Assembly: GCA_003669615.1 (NCBI GenBank)
Contig: QWOO01000244.1
Coordinates: forward strand, 1 to 50,768
DNA from: Planctomycetota bacterium
Lineage (GTDB): Bacteria > Planctomycetota > Planctomycetia > Planctomycetales > Planctomycetaceae
DNA length: 50,768 bases
Direction: 5' to 3'
Positions 1 to 9,063 of this stretch are shown here, piece by piece (the stretch's first letter is position 1; every line of letters begins with the position of its first letter). Position numbers and translations under genes: made by a program. The notes under the pieces were generated by a model. That model searched no databases and was not told the DNA's origin. It saw only the letters and a program-made list of their open reading frames with translations.

Positions 1-9
1 CATTTTTTC

Positions 10-495
10 TCACGCTTCGCCCAGCCATGCCTCCACGATTTCCTGCACCATTTCCTCATCCAGCGTTTCGTGTGCCAGCAGGTTATCGGCAATGGCTCCG
101 ATCGCGGCCCAATGGTTGTCGTTTTGAAAAGCCTCATACAGCTCGATGGTGTATTTCTCCAGCTGCGCCATCCGATGCGGAATGCTGGCGACATGCTCAA
201 GACATTCGAACGCGGTCTCCCAGTCCTGCCGCCATTCAGCAACACTGGCCGGATGAAATGGCTTCTGAGAATACACCATTTCGGCGACCGGACCGGCCAA
301 AGCGACCCATGCACCCTTCTCCGCCATATCTCGCTGAGAAAATCGCCGCCGGTTCCACAGGATCACCGTATCCCCGGTTCGCTTCGGGCCGTCATCGTTG
401 TCCGGATCAATTGTGACCGACTGCACACGCGCACCCACATAAATCGCGGCGTACGCATGGCCCGCTTCATGAAAGGCGGTCAGTTCTTCGGTCAT
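10..495 (-). CDS. M41-like zinc metallopeptidase domain protein
   Basis: A small stand-alone protein of about 161 residues that resembles the peptidase domain of FtsH-type M41 proteases. The zinc motif HEAGHA lies close to the N-terminus, followed by ALAGPVAEMVY, which resembles the FtsH segment after the active site, and a DWETA stretch that could carry the third metal ligand. No AAA ATPase domain or membrane segment is present, so the role is probably proteolysis or binding of an unknown substrate. The frame is open to a TTG at 609, but I prefer the ATG at 495 because the extra 38 residues look unlike a protein and the motif sits near the N-terminus in either case. Confidence 0.6.
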   Translation of the reverse strand: MTEELTAFHEAGHAYAAIYVGARVQSVTIDPDNDDGPKRTGDTVILWNRRRFSQRDMAEKGAWVALAGPVAEMVYSQKPFHPASVAEWRQDWETAFECLEHVASIPHRMAQLEKYTIELYEAFQNDNHWAAIGAIADNLLAHETLDEEMVQEIVEAWLGEA

Positions 496-715
496 AAAAC
501 TTTCCGGCTGGAAAAGGCCCACGTTATAGTTGTGATGATCCACCTCGACCACCACGAGTGATGGTTCCCTTTCACAGGAATGCTCGATCTCGACCCGAAC
601 GAATCCCAAAGTCCAGGCGAGCTGCTACCATGGTACGGTATCCGTTCGATTTCCAAACTACATCGCCCGGCTTTCTTTCGATCTCCTTCACTTCCTTCTT
701 AATCCCCAGTTGCTG

Positions 716-1390
716 ATGAACAAACACGACGAAACAACGGAAACACTTCCTCGAATCGTTCTCGGTTCCCGATCACCGCGCCGACGCGAACTGCTTGGAT
801 CGTTTGTTGGCGACGACCAGCTGCTCATTCTTCCTCCGTCATCGCCGGACGAACCGGGCTTTTCTGATGTTCACGACCAGCCCCGCATTGAACAACGGCT
901 TAATGAGATCACTCTACTGAAGCACGACGATATCTGCCGTCAGCTGCGCGGTCGCTCAGACCTGACGACACCTCCGTTTGTTGTCGTGGCCGACACGATT
1001 GTTGTCGCGCAGAATGACGGCGGAGCACGCTGCGTTCTGGGTCAGCCGGGCCCTGAACAATGGGCTGACGATGTTCGACACTGGTTCAGAAACTGGCTGT
1101 CGGGCAGAGCTCACGAAGTCTGGACCGGAGTCCGGATTTCGCGGGACACGGCGCGAACCGATTTTATCGTTCGATCCAAAGTCACTTTCTGCAATGTCAG
1201 CGAAGAAATGCTGGAGTGGTATGTGACCACCGCGGAATCCACCGGTAAAGCAGGTGGCTATGCGATTCAGGGTCACGCGGCCTCCTTTGTCACTGGCCTG
1301 GATGGCGGGCTGACCAATGTCATTGGATTGCCAATGATGGAAGTGCTGCAAGGTCTGAAACAACTGGGCTGGCAAAGTAGTCGCTCATGA
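716..1390 (+). CDS. maf: Maf family nucleoside triphosphate pyrophosphatase
   Basis: Maf proteins hydrolyse non-canonical or modified nucleoside triphosphates to monophosphates in the cytoplasm. The N-terminal signature LGSRSPRRRELL and the later segments VVADTIV and GYAIQGHAA are typical. At about 224 residues it is slightly longer than the usual 190-200. The frame opens with TTG at 710, but ATG at 716 is the better start. The stop codon overlaps the start of the next gene (ATGA), so translation is probably coupled to the dihydrouridine synthase. The family is certain; which nucleotide is hydrolysed cannot be read from the sequence. Confidence 0.9.
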   Translation: MNKHDETTETLPRIVLGSRSPRRRELLGSFVGDDQLLILPPSSPDEPGFSDVHDQPRIEQRLNEITLLKHDDICRQLRGRSDLTTPPFVVVADTIVVAQNDGGARCVLGQPGPEQWADDVRHWFRNWLSGRAHEVWTGVRISRDTARTDFIVRSKVTFCNVSEEMLEWYVTTAESTGKAGGYAIQGHAASFVTGLDGGLTNVIGLPMMEVLQGLKQLGWQSSRS

Positions 1391-2484
1391 TTTCAGCATC
1401 TCAAAACACTGGTGACGCGAATGGCGTAAACGCAGCATTGGCGGCGTCCACGATCGAGATCGGCAATCGTCGTTTGGCGACTCGTTTCTTTCTCGCGCCT
1501 CTGGCCGGCTACACACAACTGGCGTTTCGACTTACCCTAAGGCGCGTCGGCGGGCTGGGGCTGGCCACGACTGATCTGGTTCTGGCTTCGATGCTCTGGT
1601 CGGAACGTCCGAAGTCAATGGACCTGGTACAAACGTGCGAAGAAGATCGCCCGCTGACAGTCCAGATCTTTGGCGGCGAGACGAAAGATCTGGTCAAGGC
1701 GGCTCGCTGGCTGAAGGCTCACGACTACGAAGCCATCGACATCAACATGGGCTGCCCGATGGCTAAGGTCAACAGCTCCGGCGGTGGAGCCAGGCTAATG
1801 TGCAACGTCGACGGCGCCGTCGACATGGTAAGCCGTGTGATTGAGGCGTCCGATCTGCCGGTCACGGTGAAGATGCGACTGGGCTGGGATTCATCCATGA
1901 TCACCGCCCCGGAACTCGCCGCTTCATTGGAAAACATCGGAGTCGCCGCGGTGACGGTTCATGGGCGCACTCGATCGCAGGGTTTTCACGGCGCGGTCAA
2001 CCGAGAGGCCATTCGTCAAACGGTGCAGGCCGTGCGATCGATGCCGATCGTTGCCAACGGTGATGTGCGAACTCCTGAAGATGCACTTTCCATGATGAAG
2101 GACACCGGTTGTGCGGCGGTGGCCATCGGACGAGGTGCGATGCTGGATCCCTGGATCTTTCGGCGCATCCAAAGCTTGCTGCATGAAGAAGCGATTCCAT
2201 TTGAGCCGTCACGTGATGAGCAGATCGATTTTCTGGTCACTCATTTTTCACTTATGACCGAGCAGCATGATGACTTCGCCTGCCTGATGTTTCGAAAGTT
2301 TGCGGCATGGTACGGAGCGAGGCTCGGAATTCCCGAAGACCTTGAAGATCGGCTGCGGCGTTTCGAATCGTTTGCAGAGTTCGATGAAATTGTAGAACAG
2401 ATTCGACGTCGACACGGGGAACGCCAGTGCGAAATCCCGACCGCGTTGATCAAAGTGCCCAATGGACCAGTGGAACACTGGTGA
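1387..2484 (+). CDS. dus: tRNA-dihydrouridine synthase (Dus)
   Basis: This is an FMN-dependent enzyme that reduces uridine in tRNA D-loops. The 365-residue product has the TIM-barrel start FFLAPLAGYTQLAFR, the catalytic-cysteine motif INMGCPMAKV, TVKMRLGWD and VHGRTRSQGFHG, and the FMN-phosphate segment VANGDV followed by AVAIGRGAMLDPW. These match DusB-type enzymes, although the exact D-loop position modified cannot be told. The start overlaps the maf stop by four bases. A RidA-family gene follows 43 bases later after a short AT-rich element, suggesting one maf-dus-ridA transcript. Confidence 0.92.
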   Translation: MISASQNTGDANGVNAALAASTIEIGNRRLATRFFLAPLAGYTQLAFRLTLRRVGGLGLATTDLVLASMLWSERPKSMDLVQTCEEDRPLTVQIFGGETKDLVKAARWLKAHDYEAIDINMGCPMAKVNSSGGGARLMCNVDGAVDMVSRVIEASDLPVTVKMRLGWDSSMITAPELAASLENIGVAAVTVHGRTRSQGFHGAVNREAIRQTVQAVRSMPIVANGDVRTPEDALSMMKDTGCAAVAIGRGAMLDPWIFRRIQSLLHEEAIPFEPSRDEQIDFLVTHFSLMTEQHDDFACLMFRKFAAWYGARLGIPEDLEDRLRRFESFAEFDEIVEQIRRRHGERQCEIPTALIKVPNGPVEHW

Positions 2485-2494
2485 TGTGGCTTCG

Positions 2495-2514
2495 CAAATT
2501 TCAAATTTCAAATC
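2495..2514. repeat. AT-rich spacer element, copy A (dus-ridA)
   Basis: Two-and-a-half units of an alternating AAATTTC pattern sit between the dus stop and the ridA start. Similar sequences occur in three other spacers between same-strand genes: 4012-4044, 6141-6159 and 33276-33293. The element is just upstream of the likely ribosome binding region of the downstream gene. The function is unknown. Confidence 0.55.
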
Positions 2515-2527
2515 GCAGGTGCAGGTC

Positions 2528-2872
2528 ATGGTCCAGATTCAGCGTATCGGCGATTCACCACGATGGTCGGACATCGTCATTCACAACGGCGTCGCTCGCT
2601 GGGTTGAAGTGGCCAATGACATGACTCAGGATGCCCGAGGCCAAGTCGCTCAGGTGCTGGAACAGATCAACGCCACGCTGGAGCAGATTGGCAGCTCACG
2701 CGAAAGCCTGCTGCAGATTCTGATTTATCTGTCGGATCTCGAAGACGGGCCGATCCTCAATGAACTGTGGGATGCATGGGTGCCTCGCGGACACGCACCC
2801 GTTCGAGCGTGCGTGCAGGCCGGACTTGGAAAAGGCTGCCGCGTGGAGATGGTGATTGAAGCGGCGGTGTAA
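2528..2872 (+). CDS. RidA/YjgF-family protein (copy 1)
   Basis: A RidA-family protein of about 114 residues. Canonical members hydrolyse reactive enamine/imine intermediates from PLP enzymes. The C-terminal segment PVRACVQAGLGKGCRVEMVIEAA keeps the arginine and glutamate expected of an active deaminase, unlike the second RidA-like protein in this window. The frame opens at 2462 inside dus, but that would translate an AT-rich repeat; ATG at 2528 is preferred. It ends 13 bases from the convergent aroC stop. Substrate unknown. Confidence 0.8.
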   Translation: MVQIQRIGDSPRWSDIVIHNGVARWVEVANDMTQDARGQVAQVLEQINATLEQIGSSRESLLQILIYLSDLEDGPILNELWDAWVPRGHAPVRACVQAGLGKGCRVEMVIEAAV

Positions 2873-2885
2873 GATTCAACGAAGC

Positions 2886-4001
2886 CTACTTGCGAATCGC
2901 CTTCCAGCGCAACCAATGATCTGCGATGACAATGGCCACCATGGCTTCTCCCATGGGAACGAAGCGAGGCAACAAACAAGGGTCATGCCGGCCCTTTGTG
3001 CGAATCGTGGTGGGTTCCCCATCGCGAGTCACCGTGGCCTGTTCCTTCGCCAGACTGCTGGTTGGCTTGATCGCCGCTCGCAGGACAATTGGCATCCCCG
3101 AACTGATCCCGCCGAGCATGCCGCCGTGGCGATTCGACTCGGTGGCAATCTCTGTCCCGGCACGAGTCTGGCGTGTCACAAAGATGTCATTGTTCTGACT
3201 GCCTCGCAGCTCAGCACACGCAAAGCCGTTGCCGTATTCCACACCCAGCACGGCCGGCAGACTGAAAAGAGCTTTGGCCAGATCAGCCTTCAGCTTGTCG
3301 AACACGGGTTCGCCAAGCCCAGCGGGAATATTGGTCGCAACGATCTCGGAGACACCGCCAATCGAATCGGTATCGCGGCGGACTTCATCGATCAAAGCCA
3401 CCATCCTTTCAGCAGCGGCATAATCCGGGCAGCGAACAAAATTTGGTGATCCGTCCGGAAGAGTTTCCACCTGATGCAAAGTCACCTGGTCCGGGTGTGG
3501 AATGACGGCTTTAATGGAACCGACCTGGCTCACATAACCGATCACCTGTCCGCCGAATTCCTGAGCGATCAGCTTCTTCGCAATGGCGCCTGCGGCAACT
3601 CGCGCGGTCGTCTCGCGGGCACTGCTGCGACCGCCGCCTCGATAATCGCGAAAACCATAACGGGCATCAAACGTATAATCCGCATGGCCCGGACGGTACT
3701 TATCCTTGATATCCGAATAGTCGCCGCTGCGCTGATCGGCGTTGCGAATCAAAATCGCAATGCTGGTCCCGGTGGTTCGTCCGTCGAAGACTCCGGACAG
3801 AATTTCCGGCTCGTCTTCTTCCTTACGTTGAGTCACCAGGGGACTTTGGCCGGGCTTGCGTCGCTGCATGTCGGGGCGCAAATCATCAACGCTCAAAGGA
3901 AGCCCGGGCGGAACTCCATCAACGATAACCACGTTGCCCGGCCCATGGCTTTCGCCAGCAGTTGTGATGCGAAACAGTTTTCCGAATGAGTTGCCAGGCA
4001 T
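2886..4001 (-). CDS. aroC: Chorismate synthase
   Basis: It converts 5-enolpyruvylshikimate-3-phosphate to chorismate with reduced FMN, the last shared step of aromatic amino acid synthesis. The 371-residue product has the start [18 protein letters not shown], the segment [20 protein letters not shown] and [19 protein letters not shown], all diagnostic. Length matches the family. The gene follows pdxJ on the same strand with a 57-base spacer that holds an AT-rich element, so the two are probably cotranscribed. The gene looks complete. Confidence 0.96.
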   Translation of the reverse strand: MPGNSFGKLFRITTAGESHGPGNVVIVDGVPPGLPLSVDDLRPDMQRRKPGQSPLVTQRKEEDEPEILSGVFDGRTTGTSIAILIRNADQRSGDYSDIKDKYRPGHADYTFDARYGFRDYRGGGRSSARETTARVAAGAIAKKLIAQEFGGQVIGYVSQVGSIKAVIPHPDQVTLHQVETLPDGSPNFVRCPDYAAAERMVALIDEVRRDTDSIGGVSEIVATNIPAGLGEPVFDKLKADLAKALFSLPAVLGVEYGNGFACAELRGSQNNDIFVTRQTRAGTEIATESNRHGGMLGGISSGMPIVLRAAIKPTSSLAKEQATVTRDGEPTTIRTKGRHDPCLLPRFVPMGEAMVAIVIADHWLRWKAIRK

Positions 4002-4011
4002 GGGGGAAGCT

Positions 4012-4044
4012 AATTTGAGATCTGAAATTGGTAATTTGAAATCC
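4012..4044. repeat. AT-rich spacer element, copy B (pdxJ-aroC)
   Basis: On the - strand this reads as a run of ATTTCAAAT-like units between pdxJ and aroC, ending 10 bases before the aroC start codon. It is related to the spacer at 2495-2514. It consists of two imperfect half elements, each containing AATTTGA or its complement. Confidence 0.5.
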
Positions 4045-4058
4045 AGCGGCGTGGCAGT

Positions 4059-4775
4059 CTACAAGGTCACAAGCTGTTTCATCTCGCGAACGGCTCGTTC
4101 AAAACCGACGAGAATCGCCTGAGACACTATCGAGTGACCGATATTCAGTTCGTGCACGCTCTGAATCTCAGCCACTCGGCGAACATTGCGATAGGTCAGC
4201 CCGTGACCCACGTTCAGCTTAAGTCCCTGCGCAATAGCGAACTGACCGGCTTCCCGGAGCTTGTCAAATTCAATTTCGACCTGCTCAGGAGTCTTTGCTT
4301 CTGCATACGCGCCCGTATGCAACTCAACAGCCTCGACACCCAATTCGCGGGCCTTTTCAATCTGAATCACATCAGGGTCGATGAATAAACTGGCCAGTAT
4401 TCCAGCACCCTGAAGCTGATCGATACACTGCCGAATGCGCTGGAAGTGAGTGATCACGTCGAGGCCACCTTCGGTAGTGACTTCTTCACGTCGTTCGGGC
4501 ACAAGAGTCACCTGATCGGGACGGACACTCAGGGCGATCTTCGTGATCTCATCCGAAACGGCCATCTCCAGATTCAGACGAACTCGGCAGATCTCCTTCA
4601 CCAGACGAACATCGCGGTCCTGGATATGGCGTCGATCTTCACGAAGGTGCACCGTAATACTGTCCGCGCCGCCGAGTTCAGCGAGCACGGCCGCGTGCAC
4701 GGGATCGGGTTCATTCGTTCGCCGAGCCTGACGGACCGTGGCTACGTGATCAATGTTGACACCCAACAATGGCAT
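4059..4775 (-). CDS. pdxJ: Pyridoxine 5'-phosphate synthase
   Basis: PdxJ condenses 1-deoxyxylulose 5-phosphate with aminoacetone 3-phosphate to make pyridoxine phosphate (DXP-dependent vitamin B6 pathway). Starting at ATG 4775 the protein has 238 residues, the family's normal size, and begins [52 protein letters not shown] and [12 protein letters not shown] are conserved family segments. The frame extends upstream to 4910, but that part has no PdxJ similarity. It probably leads a pdxJ-aroC transcript. Confidence 0.95.
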   Translation of the reverse strand: MPLLGVNIDHVATVRQARRTNEPDPVHAAVLAELGGADSITVHLREDRRHIQDRDVRLVKEICRVRLNLEMAVSDEITKIALSVRPDQVTLVPERREEVTTEGGLDVITHFQRIRQCIDQLQGAGILASLFIDPDVIQIEKARELGVEAVELHTGAYAEAKTPEQVEIEFDKLREAGQFAIAQGLKLNVGHGLTYRNVRRVAEIQSVHELNIGHSIVSQAILVGFERAVREMKQLVTL

Positions 4776-5291
4776 GAGAACCAAACTCCGAGAATAACGT
4801 TGTACCGAGCACGGAATGGCCGCTGGAACGCGTCGAGTCGTGAACAGTGTAAATTGTGACCTGCCTGTCACCATTTCTCCAGTGACTTGCCAGGCCGCCA
4901 GTCTATCCACAGCCTCAACCTGATACCACCAGACAATTTAGGGCACGACATCCGGGAAATTGTCTTCTGGAACGCTGTTTGCATTTTGGTTGCCTCAAAA
5001 CGCGGACTGCTGCCGTTGAGGCAGTTTTGTGCCGAAAAACGGTGGGAAACGAGGGCTGTTCAAGGGCTGCCCAGATTTTTTGAGTTGGCAAACAGAGACG
5101 CTGAACATCGCGTTGGATTGTATTCCTGCCTGAAGTCGCGACCATGCGTGGCAATTGACCGGCGTCCGAGCCAGAAGTGTTTTGGAGAAATCTCCAACGA
5201 TCGACAGCTCGGGCATATCGTTAAAGATCCATAGTTTCCGGCTGGAGAACAGCCGGTCCAGTTACTGACCAACAGACAGAGAAAAGGGCTC
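4776..5291. other. Intergenic region with two hairpins
   Basis: A 516-base divergent region between pdxJ and the ABC ATPase gene. I see no convincing gene. It should carry both promoters. It holds two hairpins. One pairs TGCCTCAA (4991-4998) with TTGAGGCA (5016-5023) and is followed by GTTTTG on the + strand. The other pairs CCGGCTG (5238-5244) with CAGCCGG (5250-5256) around a GAGAA loop, 35 bases before the ATPase start. Confidence 0.5.
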
Positions 5292-6038
5292 ATGAGTTCG
5301 ACTTCCAAAGCTTCGTCTGATGTCATGATCGAAGCCCGCGGGTTGAGCAAATTCTACGGCGAATTTGCCGCCACGCGGGACGTCACATTTTCGGTGCCCA
5401 AAGGCCAGGTGTGCGCATTTCTCGGCCCTAACGGAGCCGGAAAAAGCACAACCATGAAAATGCTGACCGGGTTTCTGTCGCCCAGTCGCGGGGAAGCGTT
5501 TTTGGCCGGATATAACGTGGCCGAAAACCGCATCGCGGCCAGCCAGCATTTGGGATATCTCCCTGAAAACGGGCCGCTCTATGTCGAAATGACACCCGAG
5601 TCGCTGTTGCAGTACATGGGAGAAGTGCGTGGGCTAAAAGGCGATCTGCTGGCCAGTCGCATGGCCTGGGTCTCGGAAAAGTGCTCTCTGGCTGAAGTCT
5701 GGCGCAAGCCGATCTCCAAGTTGTCTCGCGGTTTTCGCCAGCGTGTCGGCATGGCTCACGCGATGCTGCATGATCCGGATGTCCTGATTTTGGACGAACC
5801 GACAAGTGGTCTGGATCCGAATCAGGTGCACGGCGTTCGCGACCTGATTCTGGAACTGGCCAAAACAAAAACGATCCTGCTGTCGACTCATATCCTGCAG
5901 GAAGTTCGAGCCGTCTGTAGTCGAGTGGTGATGGTGAATAACGGGCGCGTCGTTTTCGACGGCCCAACATCCGACCTTGGCGGCAACGAAGTGGATATGG
6001 AAAAACAGTTCCGGAAGCTGACTCAGAGCGCCGCTTAA
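5292..6038 (+). CDS. ABC transporter ATP-binding protein (GldA/NatA-like)
   Basis: The ATPase subunit of an ABC-2 type exporter, 248 residues. Visible motifs are Walker A GPNGAGKST (about residues 45-53), the signature LSRGFRQRV, Walker B VLILDEPTSGLDPNQ and the switch histidine in LLSTHILQEV. It is the first of three genes followed by a permease/GldG-like fusion and a DUF4340 protein, an arrangement that resembles gliding-type GldA-GldF-GldG systems. In planctomycetes the substrate of this cluster is not established. An AAAGGG stretch lies in front of ATG 5292. Confidence 0.9.
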   Translation: MSSTSKASSDVMIEARGLSKFYGEFAATRDVTFSVPKGQVCAFLGPNGAGKSTTMKMLTGFLSPSRGEAFLAGYNVAENRIAASQHLGYLPENGPLYVEMTPESLLQYMGEVRGLKGDLLASRMAWVSEKCSLAEVWRKPISKLSRGFRQRVGMAHAMLHDPDVLILDEPTSGLDPNQVHGVRDLILELAKTKTILLSTHILQEVRAVCSRVVMVNNGRVVFDGPTSDLGGNEVDMEKQFRKLTQSAA

Positions 6039-6119
6039 AACGCCGGCCAAATTCACCTGAAATTCCGCCAGAAGGCGAGCTTTCAGGATTGAGCTTTCTG
6101 AAACGGCATCAGGGCCGAC

Positions 6120-6133
6120 GGACAGAAATGTCC
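6120..6133. repeat. Small hairpin, GGACA-GAAA-TGTCC
   Basis: A perfect 5-bp stem with a GAAA loop in the spacer between the ABC ATPase and the permease. From memory, similar GGACAGAAATGTCC-type sequences are scattered through planctomycete genomes. Only one copy was noticed here. Confidence 0.4.
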
Positions 6134-6140
6134 ATCCTAC

Positions 6141-6159
6141 AGATTTGAGATTTCTAATC
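6141..6159. repeat. AT-rich spacer element, copy C (ABC ATPase-permease)
   Basis: The sequence AGATTTGAGATTTCTAATC resembles the AT-rich elements at 2495-2514, 4012-4044 and 33276-33293. It too lies in a spacer between two co-directional genes. Confidence 0.45.
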
Positions 6160-6176
6160 AGAGCGAAGGTGTGTTC

Positions 6177-8954
6177 ATGTTTCGCAGTCATGTAATTCTG
6201 GCAGTAGCCAAGCGGAATTTCCGCAGTTACTTCTCCGGGATACTCGGATACCTCTTCATTCTTGTGTTCTGCATTGCTGCCGCGGCCATGGCTTTTTCAG
6301 CCACGTTTTTCGCGGCCAATCAGGCCAACCTGGATCAGCTGACACAGGGCTTTCCCTGGCTGCTGCTGTTCGTGATTCCAGCCATCACGATGACCGCATG
6401 GTCGGATGAGCGAAAGCTGGGCACTGACGAATTGCTGTTCACCATGCCTTCGACGGAAGTGGAAGTACTGGCCGGAAAGTATCTGGCAGTTCTTGGCGTT
6501 TACACAGTGGCTCTCGCGTTTTCACTGGTTAACGTGCTGATCCTCTTCTGGCTTGGTTCACCGGATCCCGGGGCACTGTTCAGCAGCTATGCCGGCTACT
6601 GGCTGGCCGGGGCCGCTCTGCTGACAGCCGGTATGCTGGCGTCGTCACTAACAAGCAGTTCGACGGTCGCTTTCGTACTGGGCGTGGTATTCTGCTGCGT
6701 GCCGGTCATGTTGTACTATGTGACCGACATCGTGGAATGGGTCTACGGACTTTCCGGCGCTGGTGCCGACCTTTACGACCTGCGAAATAAACTTTCATCA
6801 ATGAGTCTTCAGCAGCAGCTGCAGGATTTCAGCGTGGGCGTTCTGCCTCTTTCCGGTATCGCCTGGTTTGTATTCTTCGCGGCGGTGATGCTGTATCTCA
6901 ATCTGATTGTGATCTCAAAACGTCGCTGGTCCGCTGGTCAGCAGGTCGGCATGGGAATGCAGTTTGCCATTCGAACAGCCTGTCTGCTGGTGACGGCAGT
7001 CAGCCTGCTGGCGATCTTCTGGATCTATCCGGCCCGCGCGGACCTGTCCGCCGAAAATCTTTTCACGCTGTCTGATGCAACTAAGGAAACTGTCCGGAAC
7101 CTGAAGGCCACACAACGCATTACGATCCAGTCATTTATCAGCCCCGATGTCCCGGGCGACTATGTGGAGACTCGCCGACAGCTGCGTGGATTGCTGCGAG
7201 AGTTCGAACTGGGCAGCGGCGGTGCCATCGAATGGCGTGATGTCGAGGTTGAACCTTTCAGCGAAGAAGCCGAACAGGCTCGAGCACTGGGAATTGAACC
7301 CGTTCGATTGCAGTATGAACGCGATGGAAAACGTGAAGAAGCAGAAGTCTTTCTGGGTGCATTCATCCAGAGTGCCACAGACGAACTGGTAATTCCATTC
7401 TTCGGCAAGGGCCTGCCCGCCGAGTATGAACTGACACGGTCTCTGCGAACCGTATCTCAGGAGAAGCGGCTGACCGTCGGGGTCCTGATTACCGATGCCC
7501 AGCCTCTCGCCGAGGGAGCAGGCGGGGGCAAATGGGAGATCGTACGGGAGCTGGAAAAGCAATATAAGGTCATCGCAGTCAATCCTTCGCAGCGAATTCT
7601 TGTCGACGACAAGGCTGAGGAAGAGAAGCCCGCAGACGGCGCAGAAGCTCCGAAAGACGACGATCAGAAAGAAGAGAAAAAGTCTGCTCAGACTTTCGAC
7701 GTTCTCCTGGCGATCATGCCTTCGTCGTTGACTCAACCACAAATGGACAACCTTGTCGAATACGTCAAAGCCGGCAAACCGACGCTGATTTTTGACGACC
7801 CATGTCCGTTCGTGTTTCAGTCCCAGGCAGGACTGGCAATGGCTCCAAAACTGCCAAAACCGGGCGGTGGCGGCGGGATGTTCGGCGGTGGACCACCTCC
7901 TGAACAGAAGGCTGACGGCGGAGAGGCCACTTCGCTGATGACTTTGTTGAACGTGAAATGGGATAACGGCCAGGTCACTTACGATCGCAACAATCCTCAC
8001 AATGAATTTGGCACGCTTCCGCCGGAATACGTGTTCGTTTCGCGAACAGGAAATCAGGAATCACCCTTCTCCGCCGAGAGCAAAGTGACGGAAAGTCTGC
8101 AGGACCTCGTCATGTTGTATCCCGGTTCGATTTTGGATCGAGCGGGCCGCAAGGATCAGGATTTTATCCCCTTGCTTCGCACCAGCCGCGAATCGGGTCT
8201 GCTCGACTGGGAAGATTACACGTCTCCTTCGTTCAATCCATTCTCGCCGTCTCAGGGCGTGGAGATCAATCCGAGTCCGCGTCGGCGTGACGACAACGAT
8301 TCGCATGTAATCGCCGCTCAGATCCGAAACACTTCCAAAGAGACGCCTCTGAATGTGATCCTTTGCTCCGACATCGACATGATTACTGACTGGTTCTTTC
8401 TGGAACGCAATCGAGGCATGCTGGGCGTTAAGTTTGACAACGTCACATTCGTTTTGAATGCCGTCGACGCTCTTGCCGGTGACGAGACCTTCATTTCTCT
8501 GCGATCGCGTCGTGCGAGCCTGCGAACGCTGAAGTTTGTGGAAGACCAGACCAGTTCCATGAGGAAGAACCTGAACAAGGAAGAGAAGGATTCTCAGGAC
8601 CAGATGGATGAGCAGCTGAAAAAGGCAGAAGAAGAGCTGAGAACGGAAATCAAGAAGATCGAAGAAAACCCGCAGCTCGATGCACGCAGCAAAGACGTTC
8701 AGATGCAGCAAAAAGAGCAGCAGTTGAATCGCCAGCTTGCACTGCAGAAAGAACAATTAGAACGACAGCTCAATTCACGCGTTCGAAAATCCGGTCTGGA
8801 GATGAAGCGTGAGATTCGTCGCGTGGAAAGTACGGTCAAAATTGTGGCCTGTATCATTCCAGCGATTCTGCCGGTTTGTTTCGGTATGTTGTTCCTCGGA
8901 CTTCGAAATCTGGCCGAGCAACAGTCGATCAATCCCAGCCGCCGTAAAAGTTGA
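6177..8954 (+). CDS. ABC-2 permease fused to GldG-like auxiliary domain
   Basis: A membrane protein of about 925 residues. The first 285 or so residues hold six hydrophobic segments of an ABC-2/GldF-type permease. The following extracytoplasmic part resembles GldG-like ABC auxiliary proteins, with YPARADLSAENLFTLSD and FDVLLAIMPSSLTQPQMDNL. It contains an acidic Lys/Glu-rich stretch, a glycine-rich loop GGGGGMFGGG and, near the C-terminus, a long charged coiled-coil region before a last membrane segment (VKIVACIIPAILPVCFGMLF). Permease and GldG-like parts are separate genes in gliding bacteria. ATG 6177 is chosen over GTG 6171. It pairs with the upstream ATPase. Confidence 0.85.
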   Translation: MFRSHVILAVAKRNFRSYFSGILGYLFILVFCIAAAAMAFSATFFAANQANLDQLTQGFPWLLLFVIPAITMTAWSDERKLGTDELLFTMPSTEVEVLAGKYLAVLGVYTVALAFSLVNVLILFWLGSPDPGALFSSYAGYWLAGAALLTAGMLASSLTSSSTVAFVLGVVFCCVPVMLYYVTDIVEWVYGLSGAGADLYDLRNKLSSMSLQQQLQDFSVGVLPLSGIAWFVFFAAVMLYLNLIVISKRRWSAGQQVGMGMQFAIRTACLLVTAVSLLAIFWIYPARADLSAENLFTLSDATKETVRNLKATQRITIQSFISPDVPGDYVETRRQLRGLLREFELGSGGAIEWRDVEVEPFSEEAEQARALGIEPVRLQYERDGKREEAEVFLGAFIQSATDELVIPFFGKGLPAEYELTRSLRTVSQEKRLTVGVLITDAQPLAEGAGGGKWEIVRELEKQYKVIAVNPSQRILVDDKAEEEKPADGAEAPKDDDQKEEKKSAQTFDVLLAIMPSSLTQPQMDNLVEYVKAGKPTLIFDDPCPFVFQSQAGLAMAPKLPKPGGGGGMFGGGPPPEQKADGGEATSLMTLLNVKWDNGQVTYDRNNPHNEFGTLPPEYVFVSRTGNQESPFSAESKVTESLQDLVMLYPGSILDRAGRKDQDFIPLLRTSRESGLLDWEDYTSPSFNPFSPSQGVEINPSPRRRDDNDSHVIAAQIRNTSKETPLNVILCSDIDMITDWFFLERNRGMLGVKFDNVTFVLNAVDALAGDETFISLRSRRASLRTLKFVEDQTSSMRKNLNKEEKDSQDQMDEQLKKAEEELRTEIKKIEENPQLDARSKDVQMQQKEQQLNRQLALQKEQLERQLNSRVRKSGLEMKREIRRVESTVKIVACIIPAILPVCFGMLFLGLRNLAEQQSINPSRRKS

Positions 8955-9063
8955 TTCCCGCTGTTGATGGCATTGGTTGGCCGGAGCCGCAAGTAAACGC
9001 GACTCCGGCGAGGCAGATTTCTGCCTGCCTCCTTGAGATACTTTTGTTGAACCAGGTTATTCC

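Noticed and set aside
4887-5234. 115-codon + strand frame between pdxJ and the ABC ATPase
   Set aside because: No family resemblance and it runs through two hairpins; more likely non-coding.
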